From the NCBI GenBank assembly GCA_014529385.2, contig CM043953.1, positions 112,470,549 to 112,534,548 of the forward strand: 64,000 bases of DNA. The letters run 5' to 3'. The translations under genes and the position numbers were made by a program. A model generated the notes under the pieces. It was not told the DNA's origin and made no database searches. It saw only the letters and a list, made by a program, of their open reading frames with translations. This stretch comes from Adiantum capillus-veneris (Eukaryota > Streptophyta > Polypodiopsida > Polypodiales > Pteridaceae). Position 1 is the first letter of the stretch. Every line of letters begins with the position of its first letter. Below, one piece after another: positions 53,998-64,000 of this stretch.

Positions 53998-54206
53998 ATC
54001 CAGAGGATTTGTACTCACAACTAATCCCCATCGCTAGACAAAACATATACATTATAGTAAGCACACAGCCACAGTTCCAAAGAGAAATCCGTAGCTTATT
54101 TGGACAACAAATATTAAATATCATTAACTCATCCATTAACCCTTTTATCATACCCATGATACGATGTGATCGTAGTCTCGATGTTTTCATTTTTGTTTTG
54201 TTCTGA
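53994..54206 (+). CDS. LTR small ORF2 (solo LTR copy 2)
   Basis: 70 codons, intact: MNPEDLYSQLIPIARQNIYI, VSTQPQFQREIRSLFGQQIL, NIINSSINPFIIPMIRCDRS, LDVFIFVLF. It starts in the ORF1 stop. Preserved without stops in both solo LTRs although no internal element remains beside them. Confidence 0.6.
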   Translation: MNPEDLYSQLIPIARQNIYIIVSTQPQFQREIRSLFGQQILNIINSSINPFIIPMIRCDRSLDVFIFVLF

Positions 54207-54582
54207 CTATCTTTCATGAGTTCTCTCTATCACGTGTGTGTTTGTAAGGAAAAGTGAGCGGCTTCTTTGGCTACATTTCTTCTTTAGCTCTAGAAGCTAT
54301 GTTATCTACATCTTAGCTCTTTCTCATAACCCTTGAGCTTCCTCACAAACTCTCACAGCAGAGGCCCGGTGCCTTCCTGGCAAGACCACCTACTTCTTGA
54401 CAACGCTCAATTCCGACACACAGGTAGGGAGAAAACTCACATAGAAGCTTGTGGGAGCTCACCTTGCGATAAGCCGAATGCGCGCACGCTTGGTATCGGT
54501 GCGTAGCTCTCGCCATTGCGAACACAATGGCGGTGTCGCTTCTCCAATGGCGGCTCTATAGCTCGTGTAGCAAGAGGATAGA

Positions 54583-54613
<31 letters not shown>

Positions 54614-54869
54614 TCTCAGACACAGTCACGGCGCTCAAAAACTCACCTTGATTAATGATTCAAGATTGTTTTCTTAGGTTTACAAAAATTGGCTCTTATA
54701 CCTCAGCCTTGGAGGTGTGAAAACATCTCTAATCTAATCACATAAGCAGGTGAAAATACTTGGGGAATACAAGCTGGAAACTCAATTGAGTCCTGCTAGT
54801 TACAATAAATAGGCTCCATGAAAAAAATGAAATGTCGAAAAGACATTAGGTGTGGTCCTCCGCTCAACA

Positions 54870-54881
54870 CTCCCCCCCTCC
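54870..54881 (-). promoter_or_regulatory. Polypurine tract
   Basis: Reverse strand GGAGGGGGGGAG abuts TGTTGAG at 54869. Confidence 0.65.
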
Positions 54882-55050
54882 GCGTTCATGTTGTCCCTGA
54901 CATGACATCCTTGCTTTGTCTTTAGTGGAGTCCCGTCGATTTCAGCATCTGAAGATGTGACTCGTATCGCAGGTTTCCAATGGTTAGTGTAGGGCCGACT
55001 ATCTTACTTTCATGAGTAAAGAAACCAGTGTAGAATGCCTCCTCAAAGGC

Positions 55051-58000
55051 CTATATATGGAAGCTCGGCATAAACATGATTCTCTGATAAAAGAGGTGTA
55101 ATACTTTTGGATATGGCTGCAAGGATAGATCATACATCATATATGTCACTGTGTTGACAGTTGACAACAATGTTGAGCTGGTAGCTTTATCCGGCGCGAA
55201 CACTTCAATGCAAGCCAATAATGTTCTGCAAATATTTTTGAGAATTTGACACAAAAGGTCAGAAGAGCCAGTAAAGAGCTTAATGGTGTCCGTTAGGGTT
55301 TTCACCATGTAGGCCTTACTTATTCTCTCTCCCACCTTTGGTCCTGGCATCCTAGGGTAATTAAGCCAATTTGGCTTGTTTGCTGTGATTCTGCCATGTT
55401 CTTGCCAACTGCTGACTTGTGGCACTGGACAGAATGTTGCATCTTCTCTAACTTCCTTGGGTGCCTCCACCAAATAGATTAGGTAGGTTGGGTACTTTGT
55501 CAACCACCCTTTCCTCCATCTCGGCTAGGAGTCCACTATCTTCTTTGATTCCTCCTCTTTTGTGATGTCGCCTTCGTATAGCGCGATATACTGCTCCTCT
55601 TCTAGCCTTTTTTTTTTGTTTTCAGCACTTCAAACTTTAGTAGAGGAAGGGGCAATGTAGGTTGCATCCATTGTTCTTGCAGCACCTTAGTATCCAATCC
55701 TTGAAGTCTGATAGAGAACAGGAGTCTTCTTTCCCACTCCATGGCTGCCTTTGCACTCTCCTCTGTTGCCTGCTCTATCTACTCATGCAATCTGTTTTCC
55801 TCCTCCTCGGTAGGTCTTGATGTTGTGGTCTCTTCTTGTGTTGGGGCTGGATCTTCACTAGTTGTGGCTTCCCCAGTCTATGGTAGCTCAACGGCTGCCC
55901 CGCCTGTTTCTTCTTGCTGAACCTCTATATCTTTTATCATTTTGTCTTGCAGATCTTGAAGCTGCTTTCGGAGGGCCTCATTCACCGCTCTCAGTGCTTG
56001 GTTCTCTGATGTAAGTGGTTCTTCTGCAGCCAATGAGCCCTCCGCAATGTTCCATCTCTGCACTTGCTCCAGCCGCAATTCCCTTTGCAAGCTCCGGACT
56101 TGATCTTCCAGACCGGGGACTATTGCTCCCTCTGGCTCTTCTCCTGTTGTGCTAGCTCTTGGTGTAGATCTAAGCCTTAGGATTGTTCTCCCCTGCAGCT
56201 CCATCCTTTCTCGTAGCTCAATGAGCTCGTCCTTTGTAGATTCCAATTCATCTTCAATTCTTTCTTTGGCTTCTTGTGCACTAGCCACCTCTCTTGAAGC
56301 ATCAGCAAGTTGGAGGATTAGTCCATCTCTTTCATTCTTTGCTTCTTCTTTGCTGTCCCTCATTGTATTTGATCCGGCTTTGATCTGCTGTAATAGTTGA
56401 TGCACTTTCTGGATATCTCTTTCATCCTCATCTTCAAGCTCATCCTCTGCCTTCTCAGGTACTAACCTCTGCTCTCTGTCGAATCTATTCTTGGTCCTCC
56501 TCTCCGTTCTTCTTGTGCTAAGGCAATGCCATACACAACCTTGAGGGCCTCTTCTTGAGTATATCCTGTGTCTATTAGAGCATCATATTTCTCTTTCTTC
56601 TCTTGAACTGGATCCATTGCCTTCTCCTCTTGCTGTATTTCGGGATTTTCTAGCACATCCACCTCAACTTCAGTAGTTGTCTCCTCCGCTATCTTTTCCT
56701 TTCCTTTAGGACTTGGCTCCTCTACCTTGCCCTTTCCCTTGTCACCTCTTTTGAATTCATCTTTAAGGTGCTGAACTTTTGCTTCAGTGTATGGCTCTAT
56801 TGGTTGCTGCTCCAAGATAGCTTCTGATTCTTCATAGGCCTTGATATATTGATCGTACTGATCAATATTTGGTCTTGTTGAGCTGGCTCCGACTTTTGTT
56901 GGGTCTGTATCCACTTTTACTCAAAATCTCCTTTTAAAGCTTGCTTGGTTCTAAATTGTTCAATCAGCCTCTCCATTCTGGTGGCTTTATGGCTCTTAGT
57001 TTGCTTTGGAGCGGGTTTCTTCCCCGGGGGGTTCACTATGTGTAAAACTACCATATCACATGCGTTCAAGACATGTTTGTAAAACCCCTTATCTGTGACT
57101 TTTGTTAAGAATATAATGTACCCTTTTCTTTTAAAATCTGTAAGTTTTTTTCAAATTTGAAAAAATAATGCCCTTTTGTATATATATTTCTATTAGTTTC
57201 AAGAACTTTAAATACCCTTGTGTTGAACTCACGTGATAGGTTACATTTTTATTAGGTGACCTCACCGGGGTTTCTTCTTGGTCTTCTTCTTGAGGGGCTC
57301 GTCTTCTTCTTCTTCTGGCTCTGAAACAATTTCTAGTTTCAGCCTTGCCCTTGTTGACACTCTCTTTGTGACCTCTCGCTGGTCTTCATCTTTATCTATC
57401 TCTTTTAGCCATTGTTTTTGCGAGGGAGCCTTTGGTCACTAGTCCCTTGCTTCGATAGCTTCATAAGCTATCTTGGTCAGCACTTTGGCTCCTCCAATGT
57501 ACTTTGGCTTCTCGTTCTGCAAAGAAATTACTTGCTCATAGATGTGTTGATCATAATTGACTTCCTTCGAGATGTTGCTCCTTATTGCCCAAGTGATTGT
57601 TGTGGCAACAGCATGTGGTGGTGTGGTATACTTCTGTGGCCTTTTGCTGCAAATGTGTAAAAACTGGTTGTAGAGCCGGCAAAGCTTTGCCGCTCTCGGA
57701 TCTGCCATGTCTTCATAGGTAGCATTTTGCTTCTTTGGCCCATACACTTCTATGGATTCTCGTCTTTCTCTGACTGAGCATCCTTTGTTGTGTAGCTTCA
57801 GAGCATCTACAATGAGCTGAGGAGTGATAAACACTTCAACCTTTTCCCCGTCCAAGGCTGTGAGTGTAGCCTTTCCGTCTTTTTGTATGGTGGTTGCCAA
57901 CTCATCCACTCTTTGAGTGTCTACTCATGATGGTCTGGAAGTGAAAAAACTATGGAGATCTGCCCTTTCTAGGTATCTGCTTATCTTCTCTGTTCTGCTG

Positions 58001-58227
58001 TAGTCCACTATTTCTTGGGGAATCATTGGGATATCCACTGTTTGTCCCCGTGGGTCTCTGAAAGTACCTTGGTATATCTTTATCCCCTGTTCTTCTAACA
58101 CTGCTTCTTCTACCCAAGTCTTTGTGGGCTTGATAATCTCTGGGGGAATAGAAAATGGCTCGGATTCTGCAATTGATTCCTTAAGTGTCGGCCTCTTTCT
58201 CTTTGCTGACGACTTCCCCGAATCCAT
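55051..58227 (-). pseudogene. Long coiled-coil ORF region upstream of a 3' LTR
   Basis: Reverse strand, about 950 codons in pieces. 58227-57439: MDSGKSSAKRKRPTLKESIA start, one TGA at 57910-57912, then VEVFITPQLIVDALKLHNKG and HAVATTITWAIRSNISKEVN, which recalls plant transposon-protein domains of retroelement extra ORFs. Then MAKRDKDEDQREVTKRVSTR and a KKKTKKKPR basic end with a GTGAGG donor (about 57265) and a possible acceptor (ACACATAG, about 57033). 56914-56490: acidic, Lys/Glu-rich. 56405-55878: strong coiled coil (ASREVASAQEAKERIEDELE). 55503-55051: globular-looking C-terminus (PNWLNYPRMPGPKVGERISK). No gag, RT or integrase. It ends 170 bp before the purine tract, so it is the 3' ORF of that element. 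Function unknown. Confidence 0.5.
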
Positions 58228-58395
58228 GGATCCTGTAACTCCAATTTCAGAAGTTAGAGTCTTTTTCAGTACTGAAAGCCAAAATTAAGCTTTTAACTAT
58301 CCAAATGACTTAAAAGTTGAAACATAAGCTATTCAGGGCCTAAGGATGCAATGCATGTGGAAAAATGTGCAATTTGGGTGCAAAATCATGCTGGA

Positions 58396-59403
58396 GACAT
58401 CATACGCGTATGATGTCTTTTGTGTCAAAATGGATTGATATTGGTTGTGCTTGTAGCTGATAGTGCATACATTCATTCTATATGCCTGGATTTGAATTTG
58501 GGTCCCATTTGGTCAAGTTATGGCCATTTTAGTCCTGGTCAGGCTCTTTGCAAGATATTGAGAGGAAATTGGATTTTGTGATCCAAATTGGATGAAACTT
58601 GGTGGTTTGCTCTCAAATGGCATGTAGATCACTTCTGTGTGGTAGTTGCAACTCTGAAATGCAAAAATCAAGTAGGGAGACATCATACGCGTATGATGTC
58701 TTTTTGGGTAAAATCAAACCATTTTGCATTGTAAGGTTGGATTTGGCTATATATAGGCTTAGACAATGATTTTATGAAATTTGGATATAGTTTGGACCAA
58801 AATTGGCTCTGGAGACATCATACGCGTATGATGTCTTTTGTGTCATTTTTGCATGAGATTGGTTCTGTGGGCTCCTCATATGATAGTAAAGGACTGTGTG
58901 TACTCAAATCTTGACTTGAAGTTGAGTATGATGAATTTTGGCAAAATTAGGCTTTAAATAGAGGATTTTCCACTAATTGGGATAATGGAGTGATCCCCTT
59001 GACCAAATGGTACCAAACTTCATATGTGGCATATATTTGATATATATAATGGATATATGATGAGAAATGATCAATTTTGGCTCTGTATGTGCAAAGTGAC
59101 ATCAGACGTGTATGATGTCTTTTTGGCCAAAATGGTACTTTTTGGTTCCAGATAGCTTGTGCATGTGTTGAACAACAATCCTACAAAGTTTCATTGAGTT
59201 TGGAGCTATTTTGGAAAATTTAGGGCCATAAGTCGATTTTATGCCCTACTTTGCGTCTTTTTGGTTTCCAAGTGGTTTTTCAACTCCAAATCTCATGATA
59301 CTTTGTACATTTGATGTTGTTAGCATATAGAAAGAGGCTATGCATTCATGTGTTCAAGATGATGTGAAAATCATGCAGTGAGACATCATATGCGTATGAT
59401 GTC
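58396..59403. repeat. Five copies of a 22-bp palindrome
   Basis: Copies at 58396-58417, 58679-58700, 58814-58835 (all perfect), 59098-59119 and 59382-59403 (variants). The core is CATCATACGCGTATGATG, extended by GA/TC arms. Spacings are 283, 135, 284 and 284 bp. The spacers are clearly different from each other apart from a T-rich stretch (TTTTTGG/TTTTGTG) right after the palindrome. No ORF is credible here. Confidence 0.9.
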
Positions 59404-59410
59404 TCTTCTT

Positions 59411-60990
59411 GATAAAAAGTGTTTTTTATGCAAAGCATGGTTTGTGCTAGTGCCCTAAGTCCAACTAACTAGTTTTCAACCTTAAAAATCATCAGTTTAG
59501 TTAAAAGCCTCCTTTGTAGGCATTTCACTCTCCGAAGTCGTCTTTTGGTGTTGGAGTTGATTTTCCTTGATCTTTCTCCTCGAGAGTTGCATCCCGAGCT
59601 CATTTGAGGTGTTGGGAAGCCAACTATGTGGTTGGACTCGACTTTGGTTCCTTCTTTTCCACCTTTAGCCATTTGGTTGCCCAAAAGCGTCTTTTTCACC
59701 ATTGTTAAGTGAAACGGCTTTCTCTTGGGTTTTGCTTGTACACATGTATCATTGATGGCTATTTGAAGTTGCTTGTGAAGTTTCATGGCAATCGGTCGTC
59801 CATTTTGGCCTGTTATGCCAAAATGACGCTTTGTGTGTCTGCTGTGGAATCGGTTGTTTCGACCCACTTTTGGTGGTCCAAACCTGGAGATACTCCATGG
59901 TTGCATTGACCTCGATGTTGTTAAGCTTCTTGTGAAGTTGTGTCGTTTCGACAGCTTTTTCCTATTTGCCGCTTGGAGGCTCCATTGACCTAGGGTTTTT
60001 TTAGTTGGTCTTTCTAGTACTTTGAGACTTAGGAACTCATCTTATACACTAGGGTAAGCCACCTATTGATTCTTGCACGGTTTGGTTAGGCGGTTGTGCC
60101 TCTACCTAGCATTCTACCCATTTCCCGTCTGCTCTTGTTTCTTTGTTTTGGTTAGTTTTCGCGACAAAATTTAGTGGTAAGCATCAAAAGCTTATGGCAA
60201 CGAGTCTACCTCTCATATCTGGAGTTCTCTGAACTCTCGTAGCAGTCATAGAAGGCTGTAGAAGGTCAGATGCTTCTGTGTGCTCTTTGCTCTCTCCAAG
60301 TGGGTAATAGTGCAAATGAGCTTGTAAGTGAAGTAAAAAATACTTAACTTTGGACTTCTCGACTCACTTGTTACCAAATTTGACATGTGCTCCTATCTCG
60401 TTGTGAAATGTACTTTAGGATTTGAAATTTCTCAATTTGGACTCCGTTTGACCTGTTTCTGAGAAATCTGTCCACTTTGCCAAAATTTTGTCATTTCGGG
60501 CTGTCCGCAACTTTTTCCGAATTGTACCCAATTTTTACCATGGGTTTCCCTTGTCCTTAGGATCATCACCATCTATTATTTCCTTTTTTTTGATCTCGTT
60601 TCACCTGCTTTTTTATTTTTCTTTTACTTTTTTTAAGAAAAGCCTAAAAAATAAAGGAAAATAGAAAATTGAAGCCAAAATTTTCCAAAAATACACAATA
60701 ATTAGTTGGTAACCTTGTGTATATGTATATACACTTATTGGTGGTTTCGTGGCTTGGATTACCACTTTTTTTCACTTTTTGGCTCCAAAAATACGCATAT
60801 TTAGTCGTATTTACAAACTTAGAGACTCAAATTCATCATTTGATCTCTTATTATTGCAGAACAAAGTATATAAGGGCATAGATATTATCAATATCCACAA
60901 TCAAACATAAAAAATTCAAAATCATGTAAGACACTGCCCTTGTAATATCATTTTCTTTGTCCTTATTTCTTGTAGTTCTTGTATAGCTGT
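59411..60990. other. No gene seen
   Basis: Mixed sequence with T-rich stretches around 60590-60640. The 145-codon reverse ORF at 59469-59906 is Lys/Arg-rich without any domain and I do not trust it. If 60994-61007 is a purine tract, the start of this region (reverse strand) could be an LTR, but no partner is visible. Confidence 0.45.
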
Positions 60991-60993
60991 ATA

Positions 60994-61007
60994 CCTCCCC
61001 CCCTCCT
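60994..61007 (-). promoter_or_regulatory. Polypurine-like tract
   Basis: Reverse strand AGGAGGGGGGGAGG lies 20 bp after the end of the WxPK module. The next bases (TATACAGC) do not look like a normal TG LTR start. Confidence 0.35.
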
Positions 61008-61028
61008 AGTCTGAGTCCTCCCGGATGA

Positions 61029-62060
61029 CTATGAAGTGTCTGAGGGTGAAGCATTGTATTTTTTGTGGTCATGCTTGGTCAATTCAATTGTAGAGCAATG
61101 AAATAACAATATTTCCAATAATGTCGCTCTTTGTTTGATTGTCAGGTTTTTAGGCAATATTTGGGTTGTGTGTATCACTTTTGTAGTAGAATCAGTATCT
61201 GGATTCTTCTCTACATTGTTATCCTTTTTGATAATCCAAACTTGCTTCCGATTTGCCTGTGCTTGCCACAATTTTTTTTCTACCCAAATTTGCTTGACTT
61301 TAGGTTGTGATGTCTCTGTCCTTGAGTACCTAGGATTCTCTGTTTATTGTACCGAAGGGAGTTTCTGCTTACAAATCTTTGGAATCCAAATTTCCTTGTT
61401 ATGGCTTTGTGTTGTCAACAAATTCTTTGGAATCCAAATCTGTTTCACTGAATTTGACTGTCTGAAATCACTTTGTTGTTTGGTGTTGAAGACTGTGTTT
61501 TCCACCTTTGAGTCTGTCTTTATCCACGGTTGAGATGTACTTGTATTTTCTGTCTTCGTTACTCATGTCTGAGATTTCTTCTTTGAGGAGCATTCCCGTT
61601 GTGTAGAAGTAGCTTTTGGTTGCCATTGCTCCTTCTTAATCTCTTTAGGTCGTTTACCCTTGTCATTGGATTCTTCGGCTTGCACCTGTACGGTTGCTTT
61701 GGAGAACGGAATTGATTGACTTTCCTCCTCATATTTGATGTTAACTGAATTAGAGCTCCAATTAATCATTGCATTGTACTGCTTTTGCCATGGTTTTCCT
61801 CGCTACAATAGATGTTGCGTAGCTTTGTCTTCAACCACATAAAACATATGTGGATACACATATTGATTTATCTGTACGTGCAGTATTGTGCATCCGATTG
61901 CTTTAATTGAGTGTTGTGAATAACTCTTCAACTTCTGTTTGGCAGTTTGCAACTTAGTGTCATGTTTCAATTGCTTGTACAAACTGACTGAAAGCAGGTT
62001 AGCTTGTGCTCCTGAATCCAATAGTGCGCTGGCTTTAACCTAGTTTGTGCCCACTTTGAC
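61029..62060 (-). pseudogene. Detached protease-like/WxPK module
   Basis: One reverse-strand frame with a few stops. KASALLDSGAQANLLSVSLY (active-site-like D-S-G-A, about 62035-61980), LHVQINQYVYPHMFYVVEDK, then stop-RGKPWQKQYNAMINW (LGxPW position, TAG at about 61803) form a retropepsin-like domain. A basic tail follows with repeated Trp motifs: EQWQPKATS, VKQIWIPKNLL, NKEIWIPKICK, VKQIWVEKKLW, RKQVWIIKKDN, with a TGA near 61563 and a TAA near 61346. Domain order and motif type match the post-integrase tail of the 10.8 kb gypsy, though the sequences are only distantly alike. No RT or integrase is next to it; a palindrome array lies upstream. Confidence 0.65.
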
Positions 62061-62177
62061 CTCGCTTGAGGTCAGATGTGATCCAAATGACATGAAACTT
62101 GAAATACAACCTCTAGAAAACTAGTACAAAGGATCTGTGTTAGCAAAATATCAAAATATGCCCAGAATTAGGTTAGA

Positions 62178-62612
62178 GACATCATATGCGTGTGATGTCG
62201 TTTTGCCCAATTTCAGTCCAAAATTGATATTTAAGCTTTTCACAGTGTTTGTAACAATGTCGTCTAGTCAAATTTGAAAAATCACTTCAGCAAGTGCCAA
62301 AAGACATTATATGTGTATGATGTCTTTTCTCACAGATTTGCCCAATTTTCAATTTTAAGCTTCTCCAAGTGTTTATCTTTGAGTTTCAAGTGTTTTTATC
62401 AAGTCTGAATGCAAAAATGAGCCCTGAATCAATTTTCCCTATTCTTTGCATTTTTTACACTCTTGACTTGGTATTTTGAGTTTCTAGAAGTGTTCAAGCC
62501 TTTGCTTTATGTTGATCTTAGGGTAAAACCCCCCTTCTGAACACTCTGGTAATGTTAAATTTTTTGTTTTGGTCTCTGTTTAGCCCCTAAGACATCATAC
62601 GCGTATGATGTC
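62178..62612. repeat. Three more copies of the 22-bp palindrome
   Basis: Copies at 62178-62199 and 62303-62324 (both variant) and 62591-62612 (perfect), spacings 125 and 288 bp, similar to the 135/284 spacings at 58.4-59.4 kb. No coding potential. Confidence 0.85.
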
Positions 62613-63085
62613 TAAAGTTGCAGAATTCCTGCTTTTCAACACAGAACTCTTCCAAGAGCTCTCTTAAGTGCTCAACAACACTCATTCTCACAGAAAATTT
62701 CTCTAAACTTTGTTTATGCAAGTTTCACTACCAAATCAACGGTTTAGTGATCTAACAAGCAAACAAACACATCAAGCAAATAAATCACTGATTAATAGCT
62801 CTAGATCAGGATCAAATCAAGTCCTACCTAAGCTACTTCTAATCATAAAATGGGTTTTTGCACTTTTGAGTATAAGGAGATTCACTGCCACACACGAACT
62901 AGTAAATACCTCAATCTCAACAACCACTCAACACCAACAAAAATAAATCTAATCTAAACTAAAAAACTATCAAACACGAAAGGCCTAGGAATACCACAAG
63001 TCTCCTAGTACCTCTCAAAGATCATACACAAGTTTCAGTGTGTATATTTGGAGCACAAGCATGCAACATAAAGTCATGACTATTT
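62613..63085. other. No gene seen
   Basis: A/C-rich sequence with CAAC and AAATAAA stretches and short ORFs without recognisable content. It borders a splice-acceptor-like TTTTTAAATTGCAG at about 63108. Confidence 0.5.
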
Positions 63086-63108
63086 GCAAGGCTGTTTTTA
63101 AATTGCAG

Positions 63109-63345
63109 ATACCAAGGATTTCTGATATTCTTGCGCAAGAGCAGCACGCGGCAACCCTGGAAGATCTTTAATAAAACTTTGTTTATGAATGATTTAGCCG
63201 TGTTTTGGAAATACGCTCCGGTGTACAATGCCCAAAATACGCTTGTAATTGATGATAGCCTCTACAAAGTGTCTCTAAACCCAGCACAATCTTGGCTCGT
63301 TGCTCCGAAGCTAGAGGACTTGAGTGCTAAGGAGAGAGAATAGTT
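63109..63345 (+). pseudogene. CTD-phosphatase-like (FCP1/NIF domain) gene relic
   Basis: The forward strand reads RKSSTRQPWKIFNKTLFMND, LAVFWKYAPVYNAQ, then NTLVIDDSLYKVSLNPAQ and SWLVAPKLEDLSAKERE-stop. This is the C-terminal half of an FCP1/NIF-type HAD phosphatase domain, whose hallmark is NTLLIDDSPYK followed by NP and a hydrophobic turn. The N-terminal half with the DxDxT nucleophile motif is not in the window next to it. A T-rich stretch ending TTGCAG just upstream fits a splice acceptor, so this looks like one exon of a host gene. The stop at 63343 and the missing exons make it a relic. The parent protein would dephosphorylate protein Ser/Thr in the nucleus. Confidence 0.6.
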
Positions 63346-63600
63346 TCTTATAAAGACTATGAAAGACTGGCTTTTTCTTTAGCTACAGCCCGATAATCGG
63401 GCAGCATATGTGGCTAGCGATACCTTTGATACAGGCTCTGATAACTTCTCTAATGAAATCCTCAAATAGTTGGTAAAGGCAAATAGAAGGCACATGCAAA
63501 TGGAAGCTGACCTAGAAGCAGAGAGAGCGCTGAAAGCTAGGCTAGAGAGGGAAAGAAAACAAAAGAAGCAGCAAATGGAAGCTGACCTAGCATACAAGAG
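63346..63600 (+). pseudogene. Continuation of the relic, coiled-coil-like
   Basis: In the frame after the stop: FLIKTMKDWLFL, a stop, LQPDNRAAYVASDTFDTGSD, NFSNEIL, a stop, then KANRRHMQMEADLEAERALK and ARLERERKQKKQQMEADLAY. The last part is a strong Glu/Arg/Lys coiled coil with a repeated QMEADL motif. It may be the C-terminal region of the same parent gene. It ends in the palindromic repeat. Confidence 0.4.
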
Positions 63601-64000
63601 AGAGCATATACTATTAGCATATACTATATGGTAGTGAGTATCCAGTTAGCATATATTGAGCTAGCTAGCATACACTATATTCTAGCTAGCATACATTGCA
63701 TGCTAGTTACAATTGATACATTGTAGATAGTATACATTTAACATATATTGTGCAAGTTAGCATATGATATATACTAGTTTTCTTTATGATAGCTAGCACA
63801 CACTTTGTAGAAGCTTGTTAGTATACAATTAGCATATATTGTATATGCTAGTCAGCATATACTGTGATAGTTAGCATACACTATATGCTAGTTAGCATAT
63901 ACTGTATGATAGTGAGTATCCAGTTAGCATATATTGTGCTAGTTATCATATATTGCATGCTAGTTACAATTGATACGATTGATACACTGTAGATAGTATA
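63601..64000. repeat. AT-rich palindromic repeat array (second)
   Basis: Same type as 51006-51847: TATGCTAGTTAGCATATA units with TAGCTAGCATA variants, continuing past the window end. Confidence 0.85.

Larger units (their letters stand above)
52222..54402 (+). mobile_element. Solo LTR of the integrase-less gypsy family (copy 2)
   Basis: It runs TGTCGTGCTGTGG ... TTCTTGACA, 2,181 bp, flanked by ACGT (52218-52221) and ACGC (54403-54406), i.e. a 4-bp duplication with one mismatch. It contains the ~600 bp segment (52294-52893) deleted in copy 1, which corresponds in layout to the same part of the 28-36 kb LTRs. Confidence 0.8.
51848..54869 (-). repeat. 3' LTR (TGTTG...CAACA), split by a solo LTR
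   Basis: On the reverse strand it starts TGTTGAGCGGAGGACC (54869) after a purine tract and ends CCACCACAACA (51848), net about 840 bp without the nested LTR at 52222-54402. A CT tract lies at 54579-54614. Its 5' partner is not in the window. It inserted into the palindromic repeat. Confidence 0.65.

Noticed and set aside
58396..59403. CRISPR-like array (regular palindromic repeats with spacers)
   Set aside because: Spacing is about 284 bp, no cas genes are present and the surroundings are plant retroelements.
59469..59906. 145-codon reverse-strand ORF
   Set aside because: Composition is Lys/Arg/Asn-rich without motif, it lies beside the palindrome array, and no homologous copy is in the window.
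1..64000. tRNA or rRNA genes
   Set aside because: No cloverleaf-like sequence or rRNA stretch was noticed; the only tRNA-related sequences are retroelement primer sites.

Overview
This looks like a repeat-dense intergenic stretch of a land-plant nuclear genome. I see no intact host gene. Almost every coding segment belongs to an LTR retrotransposon (Ty1/copia or several Ty3/gypsy families), and most are nested in or broken by others. Plant origin rests on four things seen here: a Tat-type gypsy with a second RNase H, a tRNA-Asp-type primer site, plant-style copia pol, and a CTD-phosphatase-like gene relic. The gag and RT of the 27.9-36.1 kb element look like a gypsy type I associate with fungi and non-seed plants, so a fern, lycophyte or moss is possible; this is inference only.

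Layout. 1-280: reverse-strand copia integrase scrap. 281-5584: gag-only element with LTRs, lying against the 3' part of a second copia (5585-8370). 8371-27901: a reverse-strand gypsy (gag at 27.9 kb, integrase at 21.5-20.4 kb). Its integrase end is tandemly duplicated (8371-9485), it carries an unidentified 2.1 kb insert (21.6-23.7 kb), and it is split by a young 10.8 kb gypsy (9486-20286) with LTRs, primer site, purine tract and an exact AATGT target duplication. 27902-36131: a third gypsy, reverse strand, without integrase. 36293-45128: a forward Tat-type gypsy without its 5' LTR, with an 828 bp solo LTR in its integrase. 45.1-47.1 kb and 52.2-54.4 kb: two forward solo LTRs of the same family as the 27.9-36.1 kb element. 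49.4-51.8 kb and 63.1-64.0 kb: host-like gene relics, each followed by the same AT-rich palindromic repeat. 51.8-62.6 kb: reverse-strand element(s) with a coiled-coil ORF, a detached protease-like/WxPK module, and eight copies of a 22-bp palindrome.

Three observations may be new. (1) The LTRs of the 27.9-36.1 kb family carry two short, mutually similar ORFs overlapping by ATGA; hand comparison of copies shows mostly synonymous change, a sign that they encode proteins. (2) The 10.8 kb gypsy has a second aspartic-protease-like domain plus W-[VI]-P-K repeats after its integrase, and the same module sits alone at 61-62 kb. (3) The 22-bp palindrome recurs at roughly 284-bp spacing while the spacers have diverged.

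The elements are mostly dead (stops, frameshifts, deletions). The 10.8 kb element is the most recent: its LTRs differ by only about nine substitutions outside a CT tract, yet capsid, zinc knuckle and normal protease are deleted, so it probably moved using proteins supplied in trans.
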